Origin: Obesumbacterium proteus
GTDB lineage: Bacteria > Pseudomonadota > Gammaproteobacteria > Enterobacterales > Enterobacteriaceae
Assembly: GCF_001586165.1 (NCBI RefSeq)
Contig: NZ_CP014608.1
Span: 2,790,001-2,854,000 of the forward strand
Length of the DNA stretch: 64,000 nucleotides
Reading direction: 5' to 3'
Shown piece by piece: positions 16,782 through 26,572 of this stretch. Position 1 is the stretch's first letter. Each line of letters opens with the position of its first letter. A program made the translations under genes and the position numbers. The notes under the pieces were generated by a model. It saw nothing but the letters and a program-made list of their open reading frames with translations, did no database searches and had not been told where the DNA came from.

Positions 16782-17642
16782 ATGCCAAAACGGATTGGGT
16801 TCGCAGCGATGGCAATATTGTTGGCAATCGGCTTAGTTGGGTGCCAAAACGCGCCGTCGCAGCATCAGCTGGTCAATCGAGGCACCTATCTGGTTGAAGA
16901 TCGTCATCAGGCTCAGGGCGTCGATCAGCGCATCCGGTTTTTAGTGCTGCACTACACGGCGGAAGACTTTCATTCATCGCTTAAAACCCTGACCGATGAA
17001 CACGTGAGCGCGCATTATCTGGTGCCGGCGCATCCGCCTGCGGAGAACGGTAAATACGTGGTGTGGCAGCTAGTACCTGAATCGCAGCGGGCATGGCATG
17101 CGGGAGCCAGTTCTTGGCGTGGACGGACGAGCCTGAACGACACATCGATTGGTATCGAAATCGTGAACAAAGGCTACCAGCAAGGCATGTTAGGCAAGAT
17201 TTGGGTGCCTTATACGCCGCAGCAAATTGAGTTGGTGACCGCCCTAAGTAAAGACATAGTGCAACGTTACGCAATTGCGCCACAAAACGTGGTGGGGCAT
17301 ATGGATATCGCGCCACAGCGCAAGCTCGATCCGGGACCGCTGTTTCCGTGGCGGCAATTGGCTGAACAGGGTATTGGCGCATGGCCGGATCAAAACAGGG
17401 TAGATTATTATTTGGCGGGCAGGGCGAAAACGGCACCGGTCGATGTGTTAACACTACAGAAGAAGCTGGCTGCTTACGGCTATGATATCGCCCCAAGCGG
17501 CAACAATGATTCAGCGTCGCGCAACGCGATCGCCGCGTTTCAAATGCACTTCAGACCCGCAAACTATCAGGGCGAGCCGGATGCTGAAACCGAGGCGATG
17601 GTTGATGCGCTAATCGAAAAATACGGCAGCGTGGATCAATGA
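16782..17642 (+). CDS. amiD: AmiD, N-acetylmuramoyl-L-alanine amidase lipoprotein
   Basis: Outer-membrane, zinc-dependent amidase that cleaves the bond between MurNAc and L-Ala in cell wall fragments; 286 residues (E. coli 276). The lipobox LVGC places the lipidated Cys at residue 21, followed by Gln, consistent with outer-membrane sorting. The amidase_2 zinc site appears in LHYTAEDF, GHMDIAP and RKLDPGPLFPW. A C-terminal peptidoglycan-binding-like helix region (LTLQKKLAAYGYDI) follows. The 3' end overlaps ybjS by seven bases. Confidence 0.94.
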   Translation: MPKRIGFAAMAILLAIGLVGCQNAPSQHQLVNRGTYLVEDRHQAQGVDQRIRFLVLHYTAEDFHSSLKTLTDEHVSAHYLVPAHPPAENGKYVVWQLVPESQRAWHAGASSWRGRTSLNDTSIGIEIVNKGYQQGMLGKIWVPYTPQQIELVTALSKDIVQRYAIAPQNVVGHMDIAPQRKLDPGPLFPWRQLAEQGIGAWPDQNRVDYYLAGRAKTAPVDVLTLQKKLAAYGYDIAPSGNNDSASRNAIAAFQMHFRPANYQGEPDAETEAMVDALIEKYGSVDQ

Positions 17643-18655
17643 CGATCGCGGTTTTGCAGACGGCCGTGATCTTTCAGCCAATGCGCAGTGCGAATAATGC
17701 CTTCATCAATGGAAATAATCGGATGATAGCCTAATTCAAGCTGCGCACGCGTGGTGTCGAGCGTCATATCGAAGTTGAGTTTTGCTACGCCATAGTGCGT
17801 TAGCGCAGGCTCTTTGGGGCTGTTGGCACCAATTTTTTCCATTCCGCGTGCCATCATATCCAGCATAGGATAAGGGATTGAGCGAATTTTGCATTTCACG
17901 CCCAGCTCGTCGATTAGATGCTGCAACAAGGTGTGCAGATGACGTGGCTGATGGTTTGAGATATTAAACGTTCTGCCCGAAGGTGTGCTTTCGATCTGCG
18001 TTGCCAACCACATGGCATGCACCGCATTTTCTTCATAGGTCATATCCACTAACGCATCGCCGCCGCGTGGCAGCAGCAGGGTGCCGTGCTTGCGCATTGC
18101 GTTAAGCAAGCGCGGTAGCAACACTTTGTCGTGCGGGCCAAACAGTCCTTGTGGACGCAGAATGGTGAAATGCGTTTGCGGATTAGATAATGCCAAGTTT
18201 TGGATAACGTCTTCACCGGCCGCTTTGCTGCGGGCGTAGTAATTGGCATAGCGGTTCGGCACAAAATCTTCTTTGATGTCACGATGGTGGCGATAATCAA
18301 AATAGACTGCGGGCGAGGAAATATGAATAAAGTTGCGAACGCCGTAGGCGGCGGCCCATTCGCCAAGGCGGCGGGTTGAGCGCACGTTGGCTTTCTCAAA
18401 GAGTTCTTCGGAGCCCCACGGAGAGGTAAAACCATCGCAATGCCACAGCGTATCCACATCGTTCAACATGGCCTTGGCCTGTGATGACACAAGATTGGTG
18501 AGATCGGCATGAATAAATTCCGCGCCCATTTTTTTCAATAGGTCGCCCATGGCCTGATTTTGTCCAGTAGCGCGAACGCTAATCCCTTTCTGACGTAAAT
18601 ATTCAACCGCATTACGTCCGAGACCGCTAGTTGCACCGGTCACCAACACTTTCAT
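17636..18655 (-). CDS. ybjS: YbjS, NAD(P)-dependent epimerase/dehydratase-like protein
   Basis: A 339-residue extended short-chain dehydrogenase (E. coli YbjS 337). Rossmann motif VTGATSGLGRNAVEYL at the N-terminus; the catalytic triad includes the Tyr and Lys of YYARSKAAGE. The substrate is unknown. It is convergent with amiD and downstream of ybjT, as in E. coli. Confidence 0.92.
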   Translation of the reverse strand: MKVLVTGATSGLGRNAVEYLRQKGISVRATGQNQAMGDLLKKMGAEFIHADLTNLVSSQAKAMLNDVDTLWHCDGFTSPWGSEELFEKANVRSTRRLGEWAAAYGVRNFIHISSPAVYFDYRHHRDIKEDFVPNRYANYYARSKAAGEDVIQNLALSNPQTHFTILRPQGLFGPHDKVLLPRLLNAMRKHGTLLLPRGGDALVDMTYEENAVHAMWLATQIESTPSGRTFNISNHQPRHLHTLLQHLIDELGVKCKIRSIPYPMLDMMARGMEKIGANSPKEPALTHYGVAKLNFDMTLDTTRAQLELGYHPIISIDEGIIRTAHWLKDHGRLQNRDRH

Positions 18656-18942
18656 AACTTATCCGAATCCGCAGTGTGCCTAGGTTAATAGGCGTTTTAT
18701 GGCTGATGTCAGCCAGCTAGTTCATTGCCCTTACTCAAAGGGAAAGGGCGCTCTCATTGCTAATTTGACCGCTTCTAGCAACAAGGGTGCCATTCTTCCG
18801 TGAATTTACTCTACATGCAATCAGATTACGGAGAGAGAGCGTAACAATTGTTTAGTTGCTCACAGGGTACGCGTTTTATGATAGATACGAGCCGTTGCCT
18901 CAGCAGGACTTATTATGCCAAGCCACGCTGAGGCAAGGTTAA
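18656..18942 (-). other. ybjT-ybjS intergenic region with a 10-bp inverted repeat
   Basis: A 287-base gap. TTGCCTCAGC at 18895-18904 and GCTGAGGCAA at 18927-18936 form a perfect inverted repeat with a 22-base spacer just after ybjT. There is no T-run on the minus strand, so it is not a standard terminator. The remainder should hold a ybjS promoter; no clear boxes were found. Confidence 0.5.
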
Positions 18943-20388
18943 CTATCGCTGCTTATTTTCACGATCGTAGGCTTCGGCAAGCTTGGTTATTTTTTTGCTC
19001 ATGCCTCGGAAAATAAATAGATGAGCGGGCATCATGGCAAACCAATACAACAGGCCGCTGAATCCTGCGGGATGCCACCACGCACGCACATCAAGAACGC
19101 GCTTGTCACCTTTGTCTTCAATGGTGAAGGTGAGTCGCCCAAGGCCGGGGGCTTTCATGCCAAACATCATGGCTAACTGGCGCAGGGGTTTTACCGTAAT
19201 CACCTTCCAGCCGTCGACCAAATCGCCCAGCGCGAGAGAATCGCTATCAGGTCGGCCATAGACCACTTTATTGCCGATCATATCGTCCATTCTGGCGCGG
19301 ATCGCCCAGAGAATATTGGCATAAAAATAGCCCTCTTTGCCGCCGATCTGCTGAACCACGTGCCATAAAGCCTCAGGTGAGGCACTGGTTTCTTGCTCAT
19401 ATCCGGCGTGCTTTGGATAGAAACCGTAGCCCGGCCGCCAGCGCTCGCGGGCTTCAGGATCGTAACCCCAGTCAGCGGAGTTCACGACTTCGGCCTCTTT
19501 ATCCAACGTGTCTTGTACCGCCCGATCGAATTTGATCAGCGTTTGGGGAATGAGTCGCTCAATGGCGGTGCTGTGCGCGGGAAGATCGTGTTTCAAGCCT
19601 TCGATTAACGCACGGGAAATCGTGGTGGGAACCGACGTGATCATACTGAGGAAATAGACAGAAACCCAACGGGTTGGGATTGGCAGCGGGATCATCCAAC
19701 GCTTTTTGCCGCTCAAGGCAATGAACCGTTCAAACATCGTTTGATAGCTGATGTATTCAGGGCCTGCGACGTCAAACACGCGGTTGCCGATGGCGGGATG
19801 ATTGAGTAACTCGGTGAGATAGGTCAGTAGATTCTCAAGGGCTATCGGCGATGTTTTTGAACGTACCCAGCGAGGTGGCGTAAGAATCGGCAGGTTATAA
19901 ACCATATCGCGCATCACTTCAAAAGCGGCGGAGCCCGGGCCGATGATGATGCTTGCCCGCAGTTCGGTCACCGGAATTCCGCTGGCGCGAAGTGCGTCAC
20001 CGGTTTCTTTACGTGCCACTAAATGGCGTGATGAATCGCCGTTGGGCTGAAGGGCACCGAGAAAAATGATTTGTTTAACGCCTGAATCGCGCAGTGCTTC
20101 GCAGGTATTTTTGGCCGCATTAATTTCACCGGTCACGAAATCATGGCTATCACCCATGCCGTGAACCAGATAATAAACGACATCAATATCAGTCACGGCT
20201 GCGGGCAGAGTTTCTGGTTTATGAAGATCGACGTACTGGCATTCGACGCGTGGCCAAGCCTGCTCACGTAGCCAGTCAATTCGGCGTGCGGCGGCTCTGA
20301 CTGAGTGGCCTTCTTCAACTAATTTGGGGATCAGGTGTTGCCCGATATAGCCGCTGGCACCCAGCACTAAAATCCTTTGTGGGGTCAT
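18943..20388 (-). CDS. ybjT: YbjT, atypical SDR with DUF2867 domain
   Basis: A 481-residue protein (E. coli YbjT 476). Residues 1-300 form an NAD(P)-binding Rossmann domain starting ILVLGASGYIGQHLIPKL, of the atypical SDR class. Residues about 330-475 match DUF2867, rich in Trp (SADWGYDPEARERWRPGYGF, RAWWHPAGFSGLLYWF), and include a hydrophobic stretch that may associate with the membrane. Function is unknown. Its start lies 87 bases after ltaE, in line with the poxB-ltaE-ybjT order of E. coli. Confidence 0.93.
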   Translation of the reverse strand: MTPQRILVLGASGYIGQHLIPKLVEEGHSVRAAARRIDWLREQAWPRVECQYVDLHKPETLPAAVTDIDVVYYLVHGMGDSHDFVTGEINAAKNTCEALRDSGVKQIIFLGALQPNGDSSRHLVARKETGDALRASGIPVTELRASIIIGPGSAAFEVMRDMVYNLPILTPPRWVRSKTSPIALENLLTYLTELLNHPAIGNRVFDVAGPEYISYQTMFERFIALSGKKRWMIPLPIPTRWVSVYFLSMITSVPTTISRALIEGLKHDLPAHSTAIERLIPQTLIKFDRAVQDTLDKEAEVVNSADWGYDPEARERWRPGYGFYPKHAGYEQETSASPEALWHVVQQIGGKEGYFYANILWAIRARMDDMIGNKVVYGRPDSDSLALGDLVDGWKVITVKPLRQLAMMFGMKAPGLGRLTFTIEDKGDKRVLDVRAWWHPAGFSGLLYWFAMMPAHLFIFRGMSKKITKLAEAYDRENKQR

Positions 20389-20475
20389 AGTTAAACCTAA
20401 GCAGATGAGAATATATTTTATTATTTTAGGATGATGCCCGCATCGCTGTGATAAGCGTGCGGGCTATGACTTATA

Positions 20476-21528
20476 TTAGCCGTAAATAGCCTTGCTGGCT
20501 GTGGTGCTGCTCTGAGTATTAATAGATTGTTTAAACTCTTTCCATAAGGAAACCAGTTTTTCTAGATCTGAACGTGACACGTCAAGATGGGTCACAATAC
20601 GCGTAACCGGACCTGCGCTCATCAGCACGCCGCGCTCTTTCATCCATCCGCCTAATTGAGCGGCTTCATGCGCAGGGACTTTGAGGAACAGCATGTTAGT
20701 TTGTGCTCCTGGCGCCATGACTTCGACACCAATCGCACTGAGCGCATTGGCCAACCACTGCGCGTTATCATGGTCTTCGCGCAGACGTTCAACGTTGTTG
20801 AGCAACGCATAGCGTGCCGCTTCGGCCAATATACCGGCCTGACGCATGCCGCCGCCGACCATTTTGCGCCAGCGGCGCGCTTGCTTGATGTATTCAGCGC
20901 TGCCGCACAACAGCGAACCAATCGGCGCGCCCAGTCCTTTGGAGAGGCAAATAGTTAGCGTGTCGCAGTACTGTGTCAGCGTCGATAGCGGTACGTTAAG
21001 CGCCACTGCGGCATTCATAATACGAGCGCCGTCAACGTGCAGCGCAAGGCCTTTCTCACGCGTGAATACCCACGCCTGTTGCAGGTAGTCGAGCGGTAAA
21101 ACTTTGCCGTTATGGGTGTTTTCGATGCACAGCAGCTTGGTGCGCGCAAAATGAACATCATCGGGTTTGATAACGCTGGCGACGACGTCGAGCGGCAACG
21201 TGCCATCGGCTGCGGCGTCGATAGGCTGTGGCTGGATACTGCCGAGAACCGCAGCGCCACCGGCCTCAAACAGATAGTTATGCGCCTTTTGCCCAACGAT
21301 ATACTCTTCGCCACGTTGGCAATGTGTCAGCAGCGCCACCAAATTTGCTTGTGTACCCGTTGGCAAAAACAGTGCGGCTTCTTTACCGCTAAGCTCGGCG
21401 GCTTCTTGTTCAAGCAGGTTAACGCTGGGATCGTCACCATAAACATCATCGCCGACTTCGGCGCGAGACATGGCTAAACGCATGGCGTCACTTGGACGGG
21501 TAACGGTATCACTACGAAGATCGATCAC
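20476..21528 (-). CDS. ltaE: Low-specificity L-threonine aldolase LtaE
   Basis: PLP enzyme cleaving L-threonine and L-allo-threonine to glycine and acetaldehyde. It has 350 residues against 333 in E. coli. The PLP lysine is in LSKGLGAPIGS near residue 197, and the conserved N-terminal MIDLRSDTVTRP and GDDVYGDDPSV segments are present. About 17 extra C-terminal residues, Ser/Thr-rich (NTQSSTTASKAIYG), extend beyond the usual end. It lies downstream of poxB with a terminator between them. Confidence 0.94.
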   Translation of the reverse strand: MIDLRSDTVTRPSDAMRLAMSRAEVGDDVYGDDPSVNLLEQEAAELSGKEAALFLPTGTQANLVALLTHCQRGEEYIVGQKAHNYLFEAGGAAVLGSIQPQPIDAAADGTLPLDVVASVIKPDDVHFARTKLLCIENTHNGKVLPLDYLQQAWVFTREKGLALHVDGARIMNAAVALNVPLSTLTQYCDTLTICLSKGLGAPIGSLLCGSAEYIKQARRWRKMVGGGMRQAGILAEAARYALLNNVERLREDHDNAQWLANALSAIGVEVMAPGAQTNMLFLKVPAHEAAQLGGWMKERGVLMSAGPVTRIVTHLDVSRSDLEKLVSLWKEFKQSINTQSSTTASKAIYG

Positions 21529-21712
21529 GTACTGCTCCTTAATCCCTTGGTTTTGCGCTGGCTGACGCTTGGCTTCAACGTGGGGTGTAGATTATTAAGT
21601 GATTAGAATAGGATTTTTATAAACCTTATTCTTTGTAGCATGCGCGTTTGTAGACTCAAAACTGAAAATGGCAGATAGCGAATGATCTGCGGCGATGACC
21701 GCAAATTAGATG

Positions 21713-21737
21713 AAAAAAGGCGCAGAATTTCTGCGCC
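21713..21737 (-). terminator. Terminator after poxB
   Basis: On the minus strand GGCGCAGA pairs with TCTGCGCC around a three-base loop and is followed by six T residues. It lies 36 bases after the poxB stop codon. Confidence 0.88.
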
Positions 21738-21772
21738 GGATGAGTGAGTTCGAAAGTGAAGAACGCGAGGGG

Positions 21773-23494
21773 TTAGCGTAGCCAGTTGGTTTTGGCTAAC
21801 TCCACCACTTCGTCCCCACGACCGTTGATAATGGCGCGTAGCATATAAAGGCTGAAGCCTTTTGCCTGTTCAAATTTAATCTGCGGCGGCATCGCCAACT
21901 CTTGCTTGGCAGTAACCACGTCGACGACGACCGGGCCGTCGTGGGCGAAAGCTTCAGCCAGCGCGCTGTTTAGCTCAGAGGCTTTTTCTACCCGAATGCC
22001 CTTAATTCCCGCGGCGTTCGCAATGGCGGCAAAGTCGGGATTATGCAGGTCGGTACCATCGGTGAGATAGCCACCGGCCTTCATTTCCATCGCCACAAAT
22101 CCCAACACGCTATTGTTGAAAATAACGATTTTGACCGGCAATTTTTGCTGAGCCAGCGTGAGGAAATCGCCCATTAGCATGGTAAACCCACCGTCACCGC
22201 ATAGGGCGATAACCTGACGATCGGGGTGGCTTCCCTGTGCGCCTAGGGCCTGTGGCATCGCATTAGCCATGGAGCCGTGGTTAAACGAGCCCAGCAACCG
22301 GCGTTTGCCGTTCATTTTGAGATAGCGCGCAGCCCATACGGTTGGCGTGCCGACGTCGCAGGTAAAGATGGCATCTTCGCTGGCCAGTTCGCTGATTTGC
22401 TGCGCCAAATATTGTGGATGAATTGGCTGGTCGTCGTTGGACGTCGCCAGTGCATCCAGATCTTTACGCGCCTTGTGGTAGTGCTCTAACGCTTGGTCCA
22501 AGAACTGGCGATCGCTGCGGGTTTCAAGCTTAGGCAGCAGCGCTTGGAGCGTTGATTTCACATCGCCGAGCAACGGTAAATTGACCGCGCAGTGCGAACC
22601 GATACTGGCTGCATTAGTGTCCACCTGCACGATGGTGGCGTTAGTCGGGTAAAATGCACGATACGGGAACTGGGTGCCGAGCAAAATCAATGTATCGGCG
22701 TTCATCATGGCATGGTAGCCGGAGGAAAAGCCGATAAGCCCAGTCATCCCAACGTCATACGGATTATCCCATTCCACGTGCTCTTTACCGCGCAGCGCGT
22801 GAACAATCGGCGCTTTTATCTTTTCAGCAAACTGGATCAGCTCGTCGTGGGCGCCTTCACAGCCGCTGCCGCACAGTAGAGTGATTTTTTTGCCGCTTTC
22901 CAGAATGTTTTTAAAGGCTTCCAGCTCACTTTCCGGTGGCAAAACGCGAGGCAGCAAAGGCGTGTGCCAAACGGGGTTGGCATCTTCCGGTGCAGGGCGC
23001 AGCGCCACATCACCCGGTAGCACAATGACCGAAACGCCTTTCTTAAGAATGGCCTGACGCATCGCCACTTCAAGCGCCTGAGGAAGCTGTTCTGGGTTGG
23101 AAATGAGTTCACAGTAATGGCTGCATTCACGAAACAGTTCTTGTGGATGGGTTTCTTGAAAATAGCCGCTGCCGATTTCACTGGAAGGGATGTGCGCCGC
23201 GATGGCGAGTACCGGAACGTGGTTGCGGTGACAATCAAATAGGCCATTGATCAGATGAAGGTTGCCCGGCCCACAGGAACCCGCGCAGACGGCGAGCTGT
23301 CCGGTGAGCTGTGCTTCGGCACCTGCGGCGAAAGCCGCAACCTCTTCATGGCGCGTGCCAATCCAACGTATGGTTCCCATTCTTAATAGGCTATCACTGA
23401 GGCCGTTTAAGGAGTCGCCGGTGACGCCCCAAATACGTTTTACGCCAGCCTGATCGAGTGTTTTAGCGACTAGGGCTGCAACAGTTTGCTTCAT
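21773..23494 (-). CDS. poxB: Pyruvate:ubiquinone oxidoreductase PoxB (pyruvate oxidase)
   Basis: Peripheral membrane flavoprotein that decarboxylates pyruvate to acetate and CO2 and passes electrons to ubiquinone, 573 residues (E. coli 572). The thiamine diphosphate Glu is in RHEEVAAFAAGAEAQ, the TPP/Mg motif is CGDGGFTMLMGDF, and the C-terminal membrane-binding peptide ends GRGDEVVELAKTNWLR as in E. coli. The ATG at 23494 follows GGGAGG. A candidate promoter is at 23623-23652. In E. coli it is RpoS-dependent and expressed in stationary phase. Confidence 0.96.
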   Translation of the reverse strand: MKQTVAALVAKTLDQAGVKRIWGVTGDSLNGLSDSLLRMGTIRWIGTRHEEVAAFAAGAEAQLTGQLAVCAGSCGPGNLHLINGLFDCHRNHVPVLAIAAHIPSSEIGSGYFQETHPQELFRECSHYCELISNPEQLPQALEVAMRQAILKKGVSVIVLPGDVALRPAPEDANPVWHTPLLPRVLPPESELEAFKNILESGKKITLLCGSGCEGAHDELIQFAEKIKAPIVHALRGKEHVEWDNPYDVGMTGLIGFSSGYHAMMNADTLILLGTQFPYRAFYPTNATIVQVDTNAASIGSHCAVNLPLLGDVKSTLQALLPKLETRSDRQFLDQALEHYHKARKDLDALATSNDDQPIHPQYLAQQISELASEDAIFTCDVGTPTVWAARYLKMNGKRRLLGSFNHGSMANAMPQALGAQGSHPDRQVIALCGDGGFTMLMGDFLTLAQQKLPVKIVIFNNSVLGFVAMEMKAGGYLTDGTDLHNPDFAAIANAAGIKGIRVEKASELNSALAEAFAHDGPVVVDVVTAKQELAMPPQIKFEQAKGFSLYMLRAIINGRGDEVVELAKTNWLR

Positions 23495-23622
23495 GAACAC
23501 CTCCCTTGAATGAATTCAGGTAGCTCGCTCATTGATGCTTTCAGTGAGCGAGTGAAAGTCACGGCGCTGTCGGCAATGCCGAGTGCATTGTCTGCCATCG
23601 AGAACACCACTATACATTTTGT

Positions 23623-23652
23623 ATTATAAATATTGTAGAAATGTTATAGCAA
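23623..23652 (-). promoter_or_regulatory. Candidate poxB promoter
   Basis: On the minus strand, TTGCTA (23652-23647) and a perfect TATAAT (23628-23623) are separated by 18 bases, about 130 bases upstream of the poxB ATG. The -35 is weak, which would suit the known RpoS dependence of poxB in E. coli. Confidence 0.5.
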
Positions 23653-23752
23653 TGAGGCATTACTGAAAGATATTGGAGACAGGGAGGTAGGAAAGTAAGC
23701 GGGCCATCTGTTGATGAAAAAACAGAACGACCCGGCTGATTAGGCAAAAACG

Positions 23753-24757
23753 TTAGGCAATAACCACATCACTATTTAGCTGGCAAGAGCAGGCGAGTAC
23801 ATACCCTTGTGCGATTTCGTCTGGCGTCAGCGTCATGGTGCTGCTGGTGGTGTAATCACCGCTAAGAATGCGGGTTTTACAGCAACCACAAACCCCTGCA
23901 CGGCAGGCTGCCTGAATCGGAAGCTTGTTTTGTTCCATCGCGAACAGCAGCGTTGCGCCCACCGGTGCATGATAGGTGTGCAACGGCGTGTTGGTGGTGA
24001 GCTTGAGCGTTGCGCCATCGGCGTCGTTATCGGCCACCACTTGGAACTGTTCTTGATAGAAGTTTTGTGCAGGAACACCCAGATCGAGGGCGAGCTGTTT
24101 TACCGCTTTCATGTAAGGCGCAGGGCCGCAGGTCATCACGGTGCGGCTGGCAATATCAGGGCAAATCTGTTCCAGCGTTTCACGCGTAATTCTGCCGGTG
24201 AGAAACTCAGGGCTCGCGTCGCTTTCAGCCATGAGCGTTAGCTTCAGCTGTGAATAACTCGCATCGAGATCGCGCCACTCATTGGCAAAAATCACGTCGC
24301 GTGGGGTACGCACATTGAAAATGACCTGCACATGGACTTCTGGGCGATTCGCCAATAGCCAGCGGGTCATAGACATGATTGGCGTAACGCCACAGCCAGC
24401 GGCAAGCATCAGGTAGCGATCGGCAGGTGCATTGGCGCAGGTAAATTCGCCTTGCGCATCGGAGAGCCACAGCTGTTGCCCCGGATGAACTTCCTGTGTC
24501 AGCCAGCGCGAGCCTTCGCCGTCGGGTAAGCAACGCACGCTGATCGTAATGAATTTACTTTGCCCCGGAGACGAAGAGAGCGTGTAAGCGCGCAGCGTTT
24601 CTTCGCTATCACGAATGCTCACCAGCGCATATTGCCCCGGGTGATAACGGTAGAAATCGTGGCAAATAAGAGAAATTGTCCAGACGTCCGGCGTTTCCTG
24701 ATGAATGGAATGCACCTGCATCTGATTAGGGCAGAGGGGAGTTGGCATTGTCATCAT
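23753..24757 (-). CDS. hcr: Hcr, NADH oxidoreductase of hybrid cluster protein
   Basis: Supplies electrons from NADH to Hcp. It has 334 residues (E. coli 322). An FAD-binding ferredoxin-reductase domain comes first (RAYTLSSSPG), then the NAD domain (AAGCGVTPIMSMTRWLL), and a C-terminal plant-type [2Fe-2S] ferredoxin domain with CRAGVCGCCKT and a fourth Cys in LACSC. Two adjacent ATG codons (24757 and 24754) are possible starts; the E. coli protein begins at the second. It follows hcp after 63 bases in the same orientation. Confidence 0.94.
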   Translation of the reverse strand: MMTMPTPLCPNQMQVHSIHQETPDVWTISLICHDFYRYHPGQYALVSIRDSEETLRAYTLSSSPGQSKFITISVRCLPDGEGSRWLTQEVHPGQQLWLSDAQGEFTCANAPADRYLMLAAGCGVTPIMSMTRWLLANRPEVHVQVIFNVRTPRDVIFANEWRDLDASYSQLKLTLMAESDASPEFLTGRITRETLEQICPDIASRTVMTCGPAPYMKAVKQLALDLGVPAQNFYQEQFQVVADNDADGATLKLTTNTPLHTYHAPVGATLLFAMEQNKLPIQAACRAGVCGCCKTRILSGDYTTSSTMTLTPDEIAQGYVLACSCQLNSDVVIA

Positions 24758-24820
24758 GTTTTCTCAATTCGAAAGCCGCAGACCCGAAGGGCTGCGGCTT
24801 TAAGGTGACATCAAGTGCGA

Positions 24821-26473
24821 TTACGCGCCCAGAATTTCGGTCATATCCGCTTCAACCGTAGAGATGGAACGCATGCCGAATTTTTCATTCAGAATGGCCA
24901 GCAGGTTGTCGGTCAAGAAGCCCGGAGCCGTTGGGCCGGTGTAGATATTCTTCACACCCAGAGACAGTAAGGTCAGCAGGATCACGATAGCTTTCTGCTC
25001 GAACCAAGACAGAACCAAGCTCAGCGGCAAATCATTCACGCCACAGCCTAATGTTTCAGCCAGTTTCACCGCGAGCATGATTGCGCCGTAGGCATCGTTA
25101 CACTGACCGACATCCAGCAAGCGTGGCAAGCCTTCCAGAGTACCGAAGTCCAGCTTGTTGAAACGATATTTACCGCAGGCTAAGGTCAAGATCAGGCAGT
25201 CTTGAGGCACGGCGCGAGCGAAATCGGTGAAGTAGCTACGTTCAGCGCGGCTACCGTCACAGCCACCAACCAAGAAGACGTGGCGCAGTTTTTTCTGTGA
25301 CACTAAATCGATGACGGTATCTGCCGCGTTCAGCAAGGTCTGGCGACCAAAACCGACGGTGATCATGTGTTCGATTTCGTTGTATGGGAAGCCTTCGCAC
25401 ACCTGAGCCTGAGCGATGATCTGGCTGAAATCGTCACCTTCTAAATGACGCGCGCCTGGCCAGCCAACGATGCTACGGGTCCAAATACGGTCGGTGTAGT
25501 TACCGACGTTGGGATCGATGATGCAGTTAGAGGTCATCAAAATTGGGCCAGGGAACTTAGCGAATTCGGTTTGCTGGTTCTGCCAACCGCTGCCGTAGTT
25601 ACCAACCAAATGTTTGAATTTTTTCAGTTCAGGGTAGCCGTGTGCGGGTAACATTTCACCGTGGGTATAGACGTTTACGCCGGTCCCTTCGGTTTGTTCC
25701 AGCAGCATACGCAGGTCTTTCAGGTCGTGGCCTGAAATCAGAATGGCTTTGCCTGCAACAGGGCGAACGTTAACGGAGGTTGGCGTTGGGTGACCGTAAG
25801 CGTCGGTTTCACCTTTGTCCAGAATTGCCATCACGTTGAAGTTCATTTTGCCGATGCCCATGGCATTATTCAGCAGGGTATCAACGTCGCGTGGCTGAGT
25901 ACCTAACCATGCCATATAGGCGTGGAATTCAGCATAGATATCATCGCTGTACTGGCCGAGAACGTGGGCGTGTTCCATATAGGCCGCCGCACCTTTCAAA
26001 CCATACAGGTTTAGCATACGCAGGCCGTGAACGTCGTCGCCGATTTCTGCTTTATCGTTGTTGAGCGCGAATTCTTCAGCCTGTTTGCGCAGCGTGGCAA
26101 GGTCGGAACCCGCCAGTTGCAGGTCAGCTAATGGATGATCAACCTGTGCGTTCGCGTCAACTGCGCGGCAGGCCACCATCAGCGCATCGCGCATTTCCAA
26201 CGCTTCACGTGCATAGCCGACGATACGTTCGGAATCGAAGTTAACGTTAGTCAGCGTAGAGAAGAAGGCGCGAGGCACGAAGTTATCAATGTTGTGGTCG
26301 ATAATGCCCAGCTCGCGCGCTTTCAGTGCCCATGCAGACAGGCCTTGTAATGCTGCAACCAGCAGGTCTTGTAGGTCAGACGTTTCAGCAGTTTTGCCAC
26401 ACATACCTTGGGCGAAAGAACAGCCATTACCCGCAGGCGTTCGGATGGTTTGTTCACATTGGACACAGTACAT
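24821..26473 (-). CDS. hcp: Hydroxylamine reductase / hybrid cluster protein Hcp
   Basis: Iron-sulfur enzyme that reduces nitric oxide and, in vitro, hydroxylamine under anaerobic nitrosative stress; 550 residues as in E. coli. The N-terminal Cys motif CX2CX11CX6C is exact (C3, C6, C18, C25). The hybrid cluster ligands appear in later segments, including GCDGSRAERSYF, LACGKYRF and GQCNDAYGA. It forms an operon with hcr. The upstream region carries NsrR-like and FNR-like sites at 26490-26586. Confidence 0.96.
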   Translation of the reverse strand: MYCVQCEQTIRTPAGNGCSFAQGMCGKTAETSDLQDLLVAALQGLSAWALKARELGIIDHNIDNFVPRAFFSTLTNVNFDSERIVGYAREALEMRDALMVACRAVDANAQVDHPLADLQLAGSDLATLRKQAEEFALNNDKAEIGDDVHGLRMLNLYGLKGAAAYMEHAHVLGQYSDDIYAEFHAYMAWLGTQPRDVDTLLNNAMGIGKMNFNVMAILDKGETDAYGHPTPTSVNVRPVAGKAILISGHDLKDLRMLLEQTEGTGVNVYTHGEMLPAHGYPELKKFKHLVGNYGSGWQNQQTEFAKFPGPILMTSNCIIDPNVGNYTDRIWTRSIVGWPGARHLEGDDFSQIIAQAQVCEGFPYNEIEHMITVGFGRQTLLNAADTVIDLVSQKKLRHVFLVGGCDGSRAERSYFTDFARAVPQDCLILTLACGKYRFNKLDFGTLEGLPRLLDVGQCNDAYGAIMLAVKLAETLGCGVNDLPLSLVLSWFEQKAIVILLTLLSLGVKNIYTGPTAPGFLTDNLLAILNEKFGMRSISTVEADMTEILGA

Positions 26474-26489
26474 TCTGGGCTTCCTTTTA

Positions 26490-26512
26490 AAGTTGCATTT
26501 ATTATGCTCGTT
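26490..26512 (-). promoter_or_regulatory. Candidate NsrR site upstream of hcp
   Basis: AAGTTGCATTT (26490-26500) matches the NsrR half-site AAGATGCATTT at ten of eleven positions. After one base, the inverted half TTATGCTCGTT is weaker. The site is 17-39 bases upstream of the hcp ATG. hcp is one of the most NsrR-controlled genes in E. coli. Confidence 0.6.
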
Positions 26513-26572
26513 TTAAGAGTAGTCCCGTCCAGTGAGGTAAAAAAGGAATTTTTGAGGCAACCTTAGCTTTGT

